64,000 nucleotides of DNA from an uncultured Rickettsiales bacterium (GTDB taxonomy: Bacteria > Pseudomonadota > Alphaproteobacteria > Rickettsiales > Rickettsiaceae), in the NCBI GenBank assembly GCA_903952265.1, contig CAJBEU010000002.1, forward strand, positions 124,001 to 188,000, given 5' to 3'. How positions within the stretch are numbered: the first letter of the stretch is position 1; each line of letters opens with the position of its first letter. Made by a program: the position numbers and the translations under genes. Under the pieces are notes generated by a model. That model did not search any database, was not told the DNA's origin, and saw only the letters and a program-made list of their open reading frames with translations. Below are positions 34,791 through 44,136 of the stretch, piece by piece.

Positions 34791-35888
34791 ATGATATACC
34801 TAGACCACAACGCAACTACTCCCTTTTTATTTAGAGAAGATTTAGCAGAATTATTAGTTAGACCTCTAAATCCTTCTTCTGTTCATACTTTTGGAAGATT
34901 TGCTAGAAGCATTTTGGAAAATGCGAGAAGGTCGATACTTAAGTCTTTAGGTGCAAATACTACAGACCATAGTTTAGTTTTTACTGGATCTGGCACGGAG
35001 GCAAATAATCTTGTCATAAACAGCTTTGACAAAGGTAATGTTTTTGCTTTAGCAACAGAACATTCTTCAATTTTAAGCAACTCCCATGTTAAGCCCATAT
35101 CCGTAAATTCATCAGGAATAATAAATATTGAGAATTTAGTTGAATTGCTAAAGGGCGCTGACTTGTCGAAACAAACTTTAGTTTGCGTAATGTTTGCAAA
35201 TAATGAGACGGGCGCTATTCAGCCTTTAGAAAAAGTTAAAGATATTGTGAGATCATACGGTGTCAATTTTCATAGCGATTGTGTTCAGGGCCTTGGAAAG
35301 GTACATTTGAATTTTGAGGACATAGGTGCAGACAGCATTGCAATATCGGCCCATAAATGTGGAGGTTTGGCTGGAATAGGGGCGCTTGTTTATAAAAACT
35401 CTTTAAAAATAGTTCCTCAAATTTTAGGGGGAGGACAAGAAAAAGGAATGAGAGCCGGTACTGAGAGCGTTATTCATGCTCATTTGTTTGCAAAAGCTGT
35501 AGAACTTGCTAAGGATTCTTGTGACAGCTATTTTGTTAAAACTAAAGTCTTGAGAGACAAAATGGAAAAAGAAATCGGTAACATTTGTGAGGACGTCATC
35601 TTTGCTTCTAACTTGGTTTCTAGGTTGCCTAATACGTCTACAATTATTATGCCAAAAGTCTCTGCTCAGATACAGCTTATGCGTTTTGACCTTGCTGGCT
35701 TTGCTATTAGCTCTGGCTCTGCTTGCTCCTCTGGAAAAATAGGAAAGTCGCATGTTTTGCTTGCTATGGGAATGAAAGAGGATCAAGTAAATTCAGCTAT
35801 AAGGGTTAGTTTTGGCATGGAAAATACTTTGACCGAGACAGAGGCTTTTATAGATGCTTGGTCTGAGGTATATAGAGATTTTATATAA
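34791..35888 (+). CDS. Cysteine desulfurase, NifS/IscS-like paralogue
   Basis: 365 residues. MIYLDHNATTPF opens the PLP fold; ISAHKCGGLAGIGAL holds the Schiff-base Lys and SSGSACSSG the persulfide Cys. It has [15 protein letters not shown] like IscS. It is shorter and more divergent than the IscS encoded next, from which it is separated by 63 bases that hold a promoter. Rickettsiales commonly carry this tandem pair. It takes sulfur from cysteine; whether it serves Fe-S clusters or thio-modification of tRNA is unknown. Confidence 0.9.
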   Translation: MIYLDHNATTPFLFREDLAELLVRPLNPSSVHTFGRFARSILENARRSILKSLGANTTDHSLVFTGSGTEANNLVINSFDKGNVFALATEHSSILSNSHVKPISVNSSGIINIENLVELLKGADLSKQTLVCVMFANNETGAIQPLEKVKDIVRSYGVNFHSDCVQGLGKVHLNFEDIGADSIAISAHKCGGLAGIGALVYKNSLKIVPQILGGGQEKGMRAGTESVIHAHLFAKAVELAKDSCDSYFVKTKVLRDKMEKEIGNICEDVIFASNLVSRLPNTSTIIMPKVSAQIQLMRFDLAGFAISSGSACSSGKIGKSHVLLAMGMKEDQVNSAIRVSFGMENTLTETEAFIDAWSEVYRDFI

Positions 35889-35890
35889 AC

Positions 35891-35920
35891 TTGAGCTTGT
35901 ATTGCTTAGTATGGTATAAT
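35891..35920 (+). promoter_or_regulatory. Sigma-70-type promoter with extended -10 for iscS operon
   Basis: TTGAGC (35891-35896), an 18-base spacer, and a perfect TATAAT (35915-35920) preceded by TGG, which makes an extended -10 (TGnTATAAT). It lies in the 63-bp gap between the nifS-like gene and iscS, 32 bases before the iscS ATG at 35952. It is the best promoter by eye in the window and implies that iscS-iscU-iscA-hscB can be transcribed apart from the first desulfurase. Confidence 0.68.
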
Positions 35921-35951
35921 CGTGGCGGTTTTATAAATTGGGTAATTACTG

Positions 35952-37208
35952 ATGACTCAGTATTTAAGAGATAAATTAAAAGCGGAAGGAAGGTTGCCTG
36001 TATATATGGATTATCAGGCTACAACCCCTCTGGACCCAAGAGTGCTTGATTTTATGATGCCTTATTTGACAAACAAATTTGGTAATCCTCATTCTAGGAC
36101 TCACATCTTTGGGCATGAGGCAGAGGAAGCTATTGAAGAAGCAAGAGTTCATGTTGCGTCTTTGATTGGAGCTTTGCCCAAAGAAGTTGTTTTTACTTCT
36201 GGTGCTACTGAATCTAATAACATGGCCATTAGAGGCCTTGCTTATTTTTATAAAAAACACAAAAAGCACATAGTGGTATTAAAAACAGAGCATAAGTGCG
36301 TGATGGAGTCTTGTCGTCAACTTGAAAAAGAAGGCTTTGACGTCACTTATCTTGAGGTTTTAAACAGTGGTTTAGTTGACCTAAAAACTCTGGAATCTAG
36401 CATCAAAGAAGACACATTGGTGGTTTCGATTATGGCTATAAATAACGAAACTGGAGTGATTCAACCTTTAGAAGAAATAGGAAAGCTTTGTAGGGCTAAA
36501 GGCGTATTTTTTCACTCAGATATTGCTCAGGCATTTGGTAAGATTCCTATAGATGTCAACAATTGTAATATTGACCTTGCTAGTATATCCGGACACAAAA
36601 TCTACGGTCCGAAAGGAATAGGCGCTTTATACGTGAGAAAAAGTGGAAAAAATCGAGTAAGACTTCAGGCTCTTATAAATGGAGGAGGACAAGAAAAAGG
36701 TATGAGATCTGGAACACTGTCTCCAGCTCTTGTGGCTGGTCTGGGAAAAGCTTCAAAAATTGCATTAGAGGACATGGGCAATGATTTGGATCACGTGAAA
36801 ATGCTTTATCAAACTTTTACAAACATGATTCTTTCCGCAATACCTGAAACAACCTTAAACGGCCATCCTTTGCATAGATATTATGGAAATGCAAATCTAA
36901 GTTTTGCGTGCGTAGAGGGAGAGTCTTTGATATTAGCTTTGAGAGAAGATTTAGCGGTATCTTCTGGATCTGCATGTACATCTGGCTCTCTTGAATCGTC
37001 TTATGTGTTAAAAGCTATGGGAGTTAGTGATGATTTATCTCATACCTCAATTCGTTTTGGCTTTGGAAGATTTACAACTAAAGAAGAGGTAGAATATGCT
37101 GCCAGCGTTTTGATTCCTAAAGTTGAAAAATTAAGGCACATGAGCCCCCTTTGGGAAATGATGCAAGATGGAATTGACTTAAAATCTATTCAGTGGTCCA
37201 CTCATTGA
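35952..37208 (+). CDS. iscS: Cysteine desulfurase IscS
   Basis: 418 residues. [16 protein letters not shown], the Schiff-base Lys in [16 protein letters not shown], the [15 protein letters not shown] segment and the catalytic Cys loop [17 protein letters not shown] are textbook group I IscS. The enzyme passes sulfur from cysteine to IscU, encoded next. An extension of 18 residues precedes the fold, as in other alphaproteobacterial and mitochondrial relatives. Confidence 0.96.
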   Translation: MTQYLRDKLKAEGRLPVYMDYQATTPLDPRVLDFMMPYLTNKFGNPHSRTHIFGHEAEEAIEEARVHVASLIGALPKEVVFTSGATESNNMAIRGLAYFYKKHKKHIVVLKTEHKCVMESCRQLEKEGFDVTYLEVLNSGLVDLKTLESSIKEDTLVVSIMAINNETGVIQPLEEIGKLCRAKGVFFHSDIAQAFGKIPIDVNNCNIDLASISGHKIYGPKGIGALYVRKSGKNRVRLQALINGGGQEKGMRSGTLSPALVAGLGKASKIALEDMGNDLDHVKMLYQTFTNMILSAIPETTLNGHPLHRYYGNANLSFACVEGESLILALREDLAVSSGSACTSGSLESSYVLKAMGVSDDLSHTSIRFGFGRFTTKEEVEYAASVLIPKVEKLRHMSPLWEMMQDGIDLKSIQWSTH

Positions 37209-37238
37209 ATTCGATACTTTTAAATAAAGGTAATTGTT

Positions 37239-37634
37239 ATGGCTTACGGAAAAAATATATTAGATCACTACGACAATCCTAGAAACGTGGGATCACTTGA
37301 TAAAGACTCTGAGGATGTTGGAACTGGCATTGTAGGAGCACCAGCTTGTGGAGACGTGCTAAAGTTACAAATAAAAGTAAAAGATTCCGTTATTGTTGAC
37401 GCAAAATTTAAGACTTTTGGTTGCGGATCTGCAATAGCTTCGAGCTCTTTGGTAACTGAATGGTTGAAGGGCGCATCTTTGGATGAGGCCGTTTCTATAA
37501 AAAACACTGATATTGCCCAAGAACTTTCTCTTCCTCCTGTAAAGTTACATTGCTCTTTGCTTGCTGAAGAGGCTATTTTAGCGGCGGTTGCAGACTATAA
37601 ATCTAAGCTAAAATCCAATATTGAGTCGAATTAA
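37239..37634 (+). CDS. iscU: Iron-sulfur cluster scaffold IscU
   Basis: 131 residues. Cluster ligands C37 (APACGDV), C62 (FGCGSAIA) and C105 (KLHCSLLAE) and the neighbouring Asp (CGD) are present. The chaperone-recognition motif LPPVK (98-102) is intact. IscU assembles 2Fe-2S clusters with sulfur from IscS and passes them on with HscB and an Hsp70. The retained LPPVK predicts that a matching Hsp70 exists, though hscA is not in this operon. Confidence 0.96.
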   Translation: MAYGKNILDHYDNPRNVGSLDKDSEDVGTGIVGAPACGDVLKLQIKVKDSVIVDAKFKTFGCGSAIASSSLVTEWLKGASLDEAVSIKNTDIAQELSLPPVKLHCSLLAEEAILAAVADYKSKLKSNIESN

Positions 37635-37672
37635 TTTAAATAAATGCGAGGGAGTTAATTGACGTCGATTTT

Positions 37673-38017
37673 ATGTCTGCCTTAAAAAAAAACAACATCA
37701 TTACAATAACTGACGGAGCTTTAAATCAAGCTAAGCTACTGCTTAGTGCAAAAAAAGATGCTTATGGAATAAGAGTGGGAGTCAGATCTGGAGGATGTTC
37801 TGGTCTTTCTTATCTGATTGAATATGCAAATACTCCAGGAATATTTGACGAACAGGTTTTGGTGGATGACGTTAGAATACTAATCGACAAAAAAGCCGTT
37901 TTGTATATTATAGGCACCACTATGGATTACGTAGAAGAAAAGTTTAAATCTGGTTTTGTTTTTGTGAATCCTAAGGAAAAAATGAGATGTGGCTGCGGCA
38001 AGTCTTTTAATGTGTGA
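37673..38017 (+). CDS. iscA: A-type iron-sulfur carrier IscA (HesB family)
   Basis: 114 residues. The three conserved Cys lie in SGGCSGLSY and MRCGCGKSF, with GIRVGVRSGGCSG as the family start. A-type carriers deliver or store 4Fe-4S clusters. Third gene of the operon, 38 bases after iscU and 46 bases before hscB. Confidence 0.93.
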   Translation: MSALKKNNIITITDGALNQAKLLLSAKKDAYGIRVGVRSGGCSGLSYLIEYANTPGIFDEQVLVDDVRILIDKKAVLYIIGTTMDYVEEKFKSGFVFVNPKEKMRCGCGKSFNV

Positions 38018-38063
38018 AACTTGCCTTATAGTATTAACTGTGCTGCCAAAACTTGGAAGTTAG

Positions 38064-38576
38064 ATGAATAACGATTACTTTGATCTACTTCAGATTGAAA
38101 AGGGCTTTTCCATAAATTTGGAAATTTTGGAGGGCAACTATTTGCACCTACAAACAAAATATCATCCAGATCAGGCTGATGACTCTGTTCAGCGAGTTAA
38201 ATTTCTTAATATTTCTGCAAACCTAAATGCTGCTTATAAAACTCTTGCAAATGATTTTGCAAGGGCTCAATACTTGCTTTTACTCAATGGATTATCCCTA
38301 GAAGACGTAAAATCAATAGGCGCTTATTCCGCATTTTTGCAACAAATTTTGGAAGAGACTTTAGAAAAAAACGAATTTTTGCAAAATATCGATGATCAAG
38401 CTCAATTGCTGGCATTTTTGGAAAGCCAAAAATGCAGTCGTGAAGAACTTCTAACTAAAATGCATAGGGCCTTTATCGATGCAAATATGCAAAATTTTCT
38501 TCTTTATACTTATCAAATGAAATATTTAGATAAAATTGTATCAGCTGCTCAACAAAAGCTTTTTAGATATTGTTGA
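38064..38576 (+). CDS. hscB: Fe-S assembly co-chaperone HscB
   Basis: 170 residues. The J-domain starts MNNDYFDLLQIEKGF and has an intact HPD (34-36, TKYHPDQADD); the C-terminal three-helix IscU-binding domain includes CSREELLTKMHRAF. HscB brings IscU to its Hsp70 and triggers ATP hydrolysis. It is the last gene of the operon: the next gene, mscS, is convergent and starts two bases later, so hscA and fdx are absent from the usual place. The general DnaK is a candidate partner. Confidence 0.88.
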   Translation: MNNDYFDLLQIEKGFSINLEILEGNYLHLQTKYHPDQADDSVQRVKFLNISANLNAAYKTLANDFARAQYLLLLNGLSLEDVKSIGAYSAFLQQILEETLEKNEFLQNIDDQAQLLAFLESQKCSREELLTKMHRAFIDANMQNFLLYTYQMKYLDKIVSAAQQKLFRYC

Positions 38577-38578
38577 TT

Positions 38579-39667
38579 TTAGTTTTTTTCTTGGGAAAAT
38601 CTCAAATTTATTTGATTTGCCACGCAGAAAGAATATTCAAGTACTGATGCTTTTAGATTTTGATATTTTTCATCCTCCTCAAATTCAATATAAAAAGAGA
38701 CCTCTAATGGTAAGTAAGAGCCGATGTTTTCTCTGTATAGCATTTTTAAACTTCTGACTTCTGGCTTAGTTGCCAAAAATTTTTTTAAGTATTCTTTAAA
38801 TAAAAAAGCATTCGTGATGGGACCAGATATTTGATCCAGCTGAATGATCTGAGTTTCATTGAGGACTGAATTTTTTTCTATACGCACAATGCTATCTATG
38901 GAAATATTAAAGAGAATTTTTGTTAATCTGCTTCTTTTTTTATCTTGATCTCTAAAGTTTTTTATACAGGTGGTGAGTAAAATATGGGAAGGAACTGTGA
39001 AGGTGGATCCATCTAAATGTCTTAGCTTAATCATGAAGGGAGAAATGTTTTCTACAACTCCTTCTGCATCATAGTTTTGTAAATATATTTGGTCTCCAAT
39101 TCTTAATGAGTCAGCAAGAGTGCACTGAATACTTGCTATTACTCCAAGTATTGCGTCTTTAAATAAAACTACAAAAAAACCAGTTGTAATACCTATGCTA
39201 GTAATCAGGGAATATGGAGAAACTCCAAAGATATAGTGCGTAGCAACTGCAATAATAGCTCCATAACTTAATATCTTTAGTGCCTGTACTAACAATATTA
39301 GGTTGGAGTCATTTTGTTTATGTGATTTCTCGGCAATTCTTGCTAAGGCATTGATTAAAAGAATCGATGTGATCGTGGTGGAACCGGCCAATATAAGGTT
39401 TTTTAGATTGGATGCCCATTTATTTAAATGAAATGAATCCTCTACTACGTGATTCCAGCAGAGAAAGTACAGATTGATTAGGCAATAAAAAATCTTTAAA
39501 AGGACTTTGTTCTTGTCAAAAATCTTATAGTGCAAAAAAGATTTTAGTGAATTGTCTAAACGTATTAGTATCAATTTTCTTAAAAGGAAAATATACGGGA
39601 CAAGAGCTATTCCAAACGCTGCGATCAGTATTATTTTTTCTTGAAAGCATGACAGATCTTTTAGCAT
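38579..39667 (-). CDS. MscS-family mechanosensitive channel
   Basis: 362 residues. Several transmembrane segments occupy the first 190 residues; the MscS pore and beta domain follow, with FFVVLFKDAILGVIASIQ in the pore-lining helix and SLRIGDQIYLQNYDAEGVVE and TFTVPSHILLTTCIKNF in the beta domain. The last 100 residues form the alpha/beta vestibule. It releases solutes under hypo-osmotic stress. The pore helix is less Gly/Ala-rich than E. coli MscS. Convergent with hscB. Confidence 0.88.
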   Translation of the reverse strand: MLKDLSCFQEKIILIAAFGIALVPYIFLLRKLILIRLDNSLKSFLHYKIFDKNKVLLKIFYCLINLYFLCWNHVVEDSFHLNKWASNLKNLILAGSTTITSILLINALARIAEKSHKQNDSNLILLVQALKILSYGAIIAVATHYIFGVSPYSLITSIGITTGFFVVLFKDAILGVIASIQCTLADSLRIGDQIYLQNYDAEGVVENISPFMIKLRHLDGSTFTVPSHILLTTCIKNFRDQDKKRSRLTKILFNISIDSIVRIEKNSVLNETQIIQLDQISGPITNAFLFKEYLKKFLATKPEVRSLKMLYRENIGSYLPLEVSFYIEFEEDEKYQNLKASVLEYSFCVANQINLRFSQEKN

Positions 39668-39686
39668 ACAAACTTTGCTTTATTGT

Positions 39687-40319
39687 TTAATAAAGTGGTT
39701 TTCGTATTCCTGTGTGGGCAAATATATCTACGTCTTGCCATCCTAATAAATCTAGGGACACTCTTGTGTTTAGAAAGGAAAATACCTTTTGTGCTAGCTC
39801 TAGTCTTGACTCTCTAATCAGCATCTCAGTTAATATTGATCGTAATTTATGTAAATGTAATACGTCGGTTGCTGCATATTGTTGTTGCTCTTTAGATAAG
39901 GGTTTTTTACCCCAATCTGAGGATCTTTGTTCCTTTGAGATACTTTCTTGCAGTAATTCTCTGCATAAATCCTTTAGTCCATGAGAGTCTGTATAGGTTC
40001 TAGCCATTTTTGATGCAATTTGTGTGCAAAATATGTTCTGAATTTCTATTCCCAAATAATGTTTTATGATGGCTAGATCAAATCTGGCAAAGTGAAAAAT
40101 TTTAGTTGTTTCAGATCTAGATAAAAGCTTTTTTAAATTTGGAGCGTCATAGTTATTTTCAAATTGCACTAAGCAAACCTCTTGATTGCCTGTGCTAATT
40201 TGTAATAAGCACAATTTATCTCTAGAAATTGTTAAACCCATGGCTTCAGTATCTAAAGCCAGATCCCCTTCTAAGTGTAAAGAAGAAGGAATATCGTCAG
40301 AAAAAAGGTTAATTATCAT
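39687..40319 (-). CDS. rnd: Ribonuclease D-type 3'-5' exoribonuclease
   Basis: 210 residues comprising only the DEDDy exonuclease domain. Exo I is LALDTEAMGL (D, E), Exo II is IFHFARFDLAIIKHYLG (D) and Exo III is YAATDVLHLHKLR with Tyr and Asp. HRDC domains of E. coli RNase D are missing; this short form is standard in Alphaproteobacteria. It trims tRNA and other small RNA 3' ends. Its start overlaps the end of ftsB by 11 bases. Confidence 0.92.
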   Translation of the reverse strand: MIINLFSDDIPSSLHLEGDLALDTEAMGLTISRDKLCLLQISTGNQEVCLVQFENNYDAPNLKKLLSRSETTKIFHFARFDLAIIKHYLGIEIQNIFCTQIASKMARTYTDSHGLKDLCRELLQESISKEQRSSDWGKKPLSKEQQQYAATDVLHLHKLRSILTEMLIRESRLELAQKVFSFLNTRVSLDLLGWQDVDIFAHTGIRKPLY

Positions 40320-40665
40320 CGTATTTTGGTATTAGAATTAGTTCTTTTGTTTTTGCAAGATCCAGTATTCTTCTTGCTTTTTCGTCTAACATATCTATGT
40401 CTAAAGAAGATTCTCTAAGTAATTCTGCCTGATTTTCGAGTCTCAGTCTTTCAGCCCTTGAGAGGTCTAGGTTTTCGCTCATCTTAGGAAGTAGTGCGTT
40501 GAGCTCAAAAAGTGTGGTTAAGCCCCTTTTATTGAATACGATATTAAAAACACAGAGAGTTCCAAATGAAAAAATCAAAATCATTGGTACTAGGGCTTTT
40601 ACTTTAGGATTTTTGAATGACCTAAATAAGTATAGGTATCGTTGTTTAACACCACCTACTAACAT
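40309..40665 (-). CDS. ftsB: FtsB/DivIC-like septum formation initiator
   Basis: 118 residues. A transmembrane helix (about 25-44) is followed by FNKRGLTTLFEL and a short coiled coil (LRLENQAELLRESS), then DMLDEKARRILDLAK, the DivIC/FtsB pattern ending in the conserved E.AR..L..... motif. FtsB bridges FtsL and FtsQ in the divisome at the inner membrane. It lies 5 bases downstream of cdsA and overlaps rnd. Family level is firm; the FtsB symbol is inference from the alphaproteobacterial FtsB/DivIC type. Confidence 0.78.
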   Translation of the reverse strand: MLVGGVKQRYLYLFRSFKNPKVKALVPMILIFSFGTLCVFNIVFNKRGLTTLFELNALLPKMSENLDLSRAERLRLENQAELLRESSLDIDMLDEKARRILDLAKTKELILIPKYDDN

Positions 40666-40670
40666 ATAAA

Positions 40671-41453
40671 TTATAAATAAAAATACAAAAAAGCGAAAAA
40701 TACTGGAGCTGTGAAAATTATACCGTCAAATCTATCCAAAATTCCTCCATGTCCGGGGATAAAATTACCAGTATTCTTAATATTGAATTTTCTCTTGTAA
40801 AAAGAGATAAATAAATCTCCTGTTTGTGCAAGTATTGCAAATACTACTCCTAAAAGAATTTCAGCAATAGAAATTGAGAAAGATCCAATTATTGGCAGAG
40901 ACAAAATAGCGCTATTTAACCGTATTGTATGTTCTCCGTAATAAGGAAACTTAATAAGAATGATGTGTAGAACTACACAGCAAGCAGTGGTTCCAGATAT
41001 AAGACCTGCCCACGTTTTATTAGGGCTGATTTTGGGAGCTAATTTTGGACCTTCAAAAATCTTACCTCCAATAAAAGCAAAGGTATCTACGCTCCAAAGT
41101 AAGCAAAAATAGGCTAAAGTAGTGTTCCAATTTATCAAAGAGAGAGAGATGGCTGGAACAAAAGTTATGTACAAACCTACAAACGGATGTTCAGACTTTG
41201 TCATATGTTTCCATTCGTAATGAATGGAAAAAGCCATTATGCAAAGTAAAACAAGGCAAAGTAACAAGCTAAGCTTTGAGGAAAGGTACAAGGGAAGAAA
41301 AAAGACAGATATCAGTGCCCAGCCCGATAGAATGCGTAATGTCAGATTTTGCATGTGAAATGTATTTGAGTGTATCAGAGGAAAAAATAGAGCAAATAGA
41401 AAAATGGATGGCAGTAACCACGGAAAAGAATCTTGCTGAGTTAAGCTTTGCAT
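40671..41453 (-). CDS. cdsA: Phosphatidate cytidylyltransferase CdsA
   Basis: 260 residues, mostly transmembrane. SVDTFAFIGGKIFEG, SPNKTWAGLISGT and the C-terminal signature HGGILDRFDGIIFTAP mark CdsA. It makes CDP-diacylglycerol from phosphatidate and CTP for all phospholipids. Its start overlaps the end of uppS by 13 bases, preserving the common uppS-cdsA pair. Confidence 0.95.
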   Translation of the reverse strand: MQSLTQQDSFPWLLPSIFLFALFFPLIHSNTFHMQNLTLRILSGWALISVFFLPLYLSSKLSLLLCLVLLCIMAFSIHYEWKHMTKSEHPFVGLYITFVPAISLSLINWNTTLAYFCLLWSVDTFAFIGGKIFEGPKLAPKISPNKTWAGLISGTTACCVVLHIILIKFPYYGEHTIRLNSAILSLPIIGSFSISIAEILLGVVFAILAQTGDLFISFYKRKFNIKNTGNFIPGHGGILDRFDGIIFTAPVFFAFLYFYL

Positions 41454-42154
41454 GCAGAGTTTATTCCAAAGGTTCTGCTTCGGTTGTGAAAATTATTGAT
41501 TGCTGCTTTTAGGTGTTTTTTTGTAATGTCTGGCCATAAGACTTTGAGAAAACACAATTCCGCATAAGATATTTTCCATAGTAAAAAATCACTGATTCTT
41601 TCATTATCTCCAGTTCTGATTACATAATCCAAATCCGGCATCTGAGGAGCATAAAGATGTCTCTCAAACTCCTGGGCAGTCAATTCTTCTGCTTTTACCT
41701 TTGAGGATAGCATTTTTTTACATGCATCTAATATTTCTTTTCTGCCACCGTAGTTGACTGCAAGGTAAAGGTTTAGTTGAGTGTTGTTTTTACTTTCTTC
41801 TTCTGCTTGTGATATAGCCTTTTGAAGAGATTCGGGTAATTGATCTATGTCACCTACAACTCGAAGACGTACATTTTTCTCTTTTAAAACATTTTTGTCC
41901 TTTAAGAGATAATTTTCTAGAGTGCCGTAGAGGTATGATAATTGTTCTTTTGGTCTTTTTAAATTATCTGCTGATATCGTATATAAAGTGAGATTTGGTA
42001 TCTTGTGCAGAATTGCAATTTCTACAGTTTGTTCTGCTATTTTTACTCCAGCCTTGTAGCCTTCGAGTAGAGGGAGATTTTGTTTTGCTGCCCACCTGCG
42101 GTTTCCGTCCATAATTATTCCAAGATGGCTGATTTGCTTTGTATCAATAATCAT
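41441..42154 (-). CDS. uppS: Isoprenyl transferase (undecaprenyl diphosphate synthase) UppS
   Basis: 237 residues. HLGIIMDGNRRWAA carries the catalytic Asp and phosphate-binding Gly-Asn-Arg-Arg; LAVNYGGRKEILDA and DYVIRTGDNERISDFLLW with YAELCF follow, as in cis-prenyl transferases. It makes the C55 carrier lipid used by peptidoglycan and polysaccharide synthesis. The usual end is ....WP; here VLWPDITKKHLKAAI is present. First gene of the uppS-cdsA-ftsB-rnd-mscS run. Confidence 0.95.
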   Translation of the reverse strand: MIIDTKQISHLGIIMDGNRRWAAKQNLPLLEGYKAGVKIAEQTVEIAILHKIPNLTLYTISADNLKRPKEQLSYLYGTLENYLLKDKNVLKEKNVRLRVVGDIDQLPESLQKAISQAEEESKNNTQLNLYLAVNYGGRKEILDACKKMLSSKVKAEELTAQEFERHLYAPQMPDLDYVIRTGDNERISDFLLWKISYAELCFLKVLWPDITKKHLKAAINNFHNRSRTFGINSACKA

Positions 42155-42341
42155 GGATTAGTAAATCGAGAAAGCTTTTGACGTGTCGCGTGCTACTTCA
42201 AAAATAATGAAAATAGAGCACCAGATTATATCACAATACTTAAGCTATTGCATATAAGGCAGGGATCTTTTTCTGTGTTTTTTACATTTTTTTGTTTACA
42301 ATTCCCTTTGCTTTTGACTACTGAAAAATTCAGGTACTAAC

Positions 42342-43208
42342 ATGTATTGCCAAAAAATTTGGTTAAATGGTAGCTTCTGTTCATTAACTAGTGCCACTAT
42401 TCCTATTACGAATCATAGCGTACACTACGCTAGCTCTGTTTTTGAGGGAATAATGTCCTATGGAGGAAGAGTTTTCAGAATGGACGAGCATTTGAGTAGA
42501 CTTTTTGCATCTGCTAAGACTATGTACCTTGAGGTGAATTTTTCTCCTGAGGCTATTAAAGAGTCTATAATCAAACTGTTAGATTTGAATAGTTGTAATG
42601 AGGGTTCCTATTATATTAGACCCTTAATATGGCCAAACTCTCAATCTTTTATTAAGCGAGACGTAAATATACCTGCTAACGTTGCAATTTTTATTCAAAA
42701 ACACACTCCTCTAAGAATAGAAAAAGGTATAAAAATGCTTATTAGTTCTTGGGTAAAGGGTCCTTTAAATAGCGTTCCTCATCAATGCAAAGGATCTGGA
42801 AACTACATGAATTCAATTTTAAGTAAACAAGAAGCGGCTGCACTTGGTTTTGATGACGCCCTTTTACTTGATTACCAGGGAAACATAGCCGAGGCAGCTT
42901 CTTCCAACGTATTTTTCATCACGCATGACGAAAGTTTGGTTACTCCGAAAATTAAGTACTGTCTTGCTGGAGTTACAAGAAAAGTTGTTTTAGAAATTGC
43001 TGCAAGATTGAGCATTCAATCTGTAGAAAAAGATATCGCTAGTGAAGAAGTGAAAAATTTTAAACAAGCTTTTTTAACTGGTACTGCAATAGAGATTCAG
43101 TCAGTTGAGAGCATACATTTTGCAAAAGAAGGTGAGTCTGTAAATTTTGAAAATTCTAATTTGGCGAACATTCTTCACACAGAATACAGAAAACTTTGTC
43201 TGCTTTAG
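42342..43208 (+). CDS. ilvE: Branched-chain amino acid aminotransferase (class IV)
   Basis: 288 residues. The N-terminus VHYASSVFEGIMSYGG, the PLP Lys segment QCKGSGNYMNSIL, EAAALGFDDALLLD and the phosphate-binding GVTRKVVLEIA are the IlvE pattern; NIAEAASSNVFFI is the class IV signature. It interconverts branched-chain amino acids and their keto acids. Without the rest of the ilv/leu pathway (not seen here) it may serve to recycle host-derived amino acids. 187 bases of upstream spacer hold no clear promoter. Confidence 0.9.
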   Translation: MYCQKIWLNGSFCSLTSATIPITNHSVHYASSVFEGIMSYGGRVFRMDEHLSRLFASAKTMYLEVNFSPEAIKESIIKLLDLNSCNEGSYYIRPLIWPNSQSFIKRDVNIPANVAIFIQKHTPLRIEKGIKMLISSWVKGPLNSVPHQCKGSGNYMNSILSKQEAAALGFDDALLLDYQGNIAEAASSNVFFITHDESLVTPKIKYCLAGVTRKVVLEIAARLSIQSVEKDIASEEVKNFKQAFLTGTAIEIQSVESIHFAKEGESVNFENSNLANILHTEYRKLCLL

Positions 43209-43242
43209 TTTTGTTGTTGGATAAACATATTAGTGAAAATTT

Positions 43243-44136
43243 ATGAATATTTTTGCCGGCGTAAATACTGCTTTAGTAACCCCTTTTTTGGACGGAAAAA
43301 TAGATTTTTCATCGGTAAAAAAAATATTATCTTGCCAATTGGATTCAGGAATTAATGGTATTGTGGTGGGCGGATCGACTGGAGAGGGGATAATGCTTAA
43401 TGACCTTGAATACAGGGATTTATTGGACTTTGTGATAAAGTTTGTTAAGGGCAGAATTAAAGTTTTTGCATCATGCACCTCTATTACAACTTCGCATTGT
43501 GTTTTGCTTGCAAAAGTTGCTCAAGATTTAGGTGTGGATGCAGTAATGTGTGCTCCTTCACCCTATGTTAGGGCATCTCAAGCTGGTATAGTGAAGCACT
43601 TTAGATTCTTGCACGACAGCATAGGAATACCTATAATTCTTTATTCAGTTCCTCAGAGAATTGGAGTTGATTTTAACGACGAATCCATTGTAGAGATTGC
43701 TCTTATGCCTAGAGTTTCTGCTTTTAAGGACGCAGGATCTGATTTGCAAAGAATTTTAAGAATTACTCAATTACTACCTGAAGATAAATTGAATTTTTTG
43801 TGTGGAAACGATGCAGATTTTCTAGCTTTTAGCGTTAACGGAGGATCGGGGTGCATATCTGTTGCTTCCAATGCAGTTCCCAGGTCTATGGTTTCATTGT
43901 ATCATCTCATCCTTGAAGAAAGGTATTCACAAGCTCTGCTGCAGCACAGAGTGATGATGAATTTGTACAAGATTTTATGTATCGAAAATAATCCTGCAGC
44001 GCTTAAGTATGTTTTATTTTTGATGGGTTTGTGTTCTGAGGAGACGAGGCCTCCTTTAATGCAATTGCTGGAGAACAATAAGATTATAATAAAAGATGCT
44101 GTAGAAAATCTAAAACAGAGTTTAAAACTAGAGTGA
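43243..44136 (+). CDS. dapA: 4-hydroxy-tetrahydrodipicolinate synthase DapA
   Basis: 297 residues. TIM-barrel aldolase with Schiff-base K162 (SAFKDAGSDL), proton-relay Y134 (ILYSVPQRIG) and the VVGGSTGEG substrate loop. It condenses pyruvate with aspartate semialdehyde, the first step specific to diaminopimelate. The stop overlaps the GTG of smpB by 4 bases. With asd and aspartokinase in the same window it supports de novo peptidoglycan cross-link precursor synthesis. Confidence 0.96.
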   Translation: MNIFAGVNTALVTPFLDGKIDFSSVKKILSCQLDSGINGIVVGGSTGEGIMLNDLEYRDLLDFVIKFVKGRIKVFASCTSITTSHCVLLAKVAQDLGVDAVMCAPSPYVRASQAGIVKHFRFLHDSIGIPIILYSVPQRIGVDFNDESIVEIALMPRVSAFKDAGSDLQRILRITQLLPEDKLNFLCGNDADFLAFSVNGGSGCISVASNAVPRSMVSLYHLILEERYSQALLQHRVMMNLYKILCIENNPAALKYVLFLMGLCSEETRPPLMQLLENNKIIIKDAVENLKQSLKLE

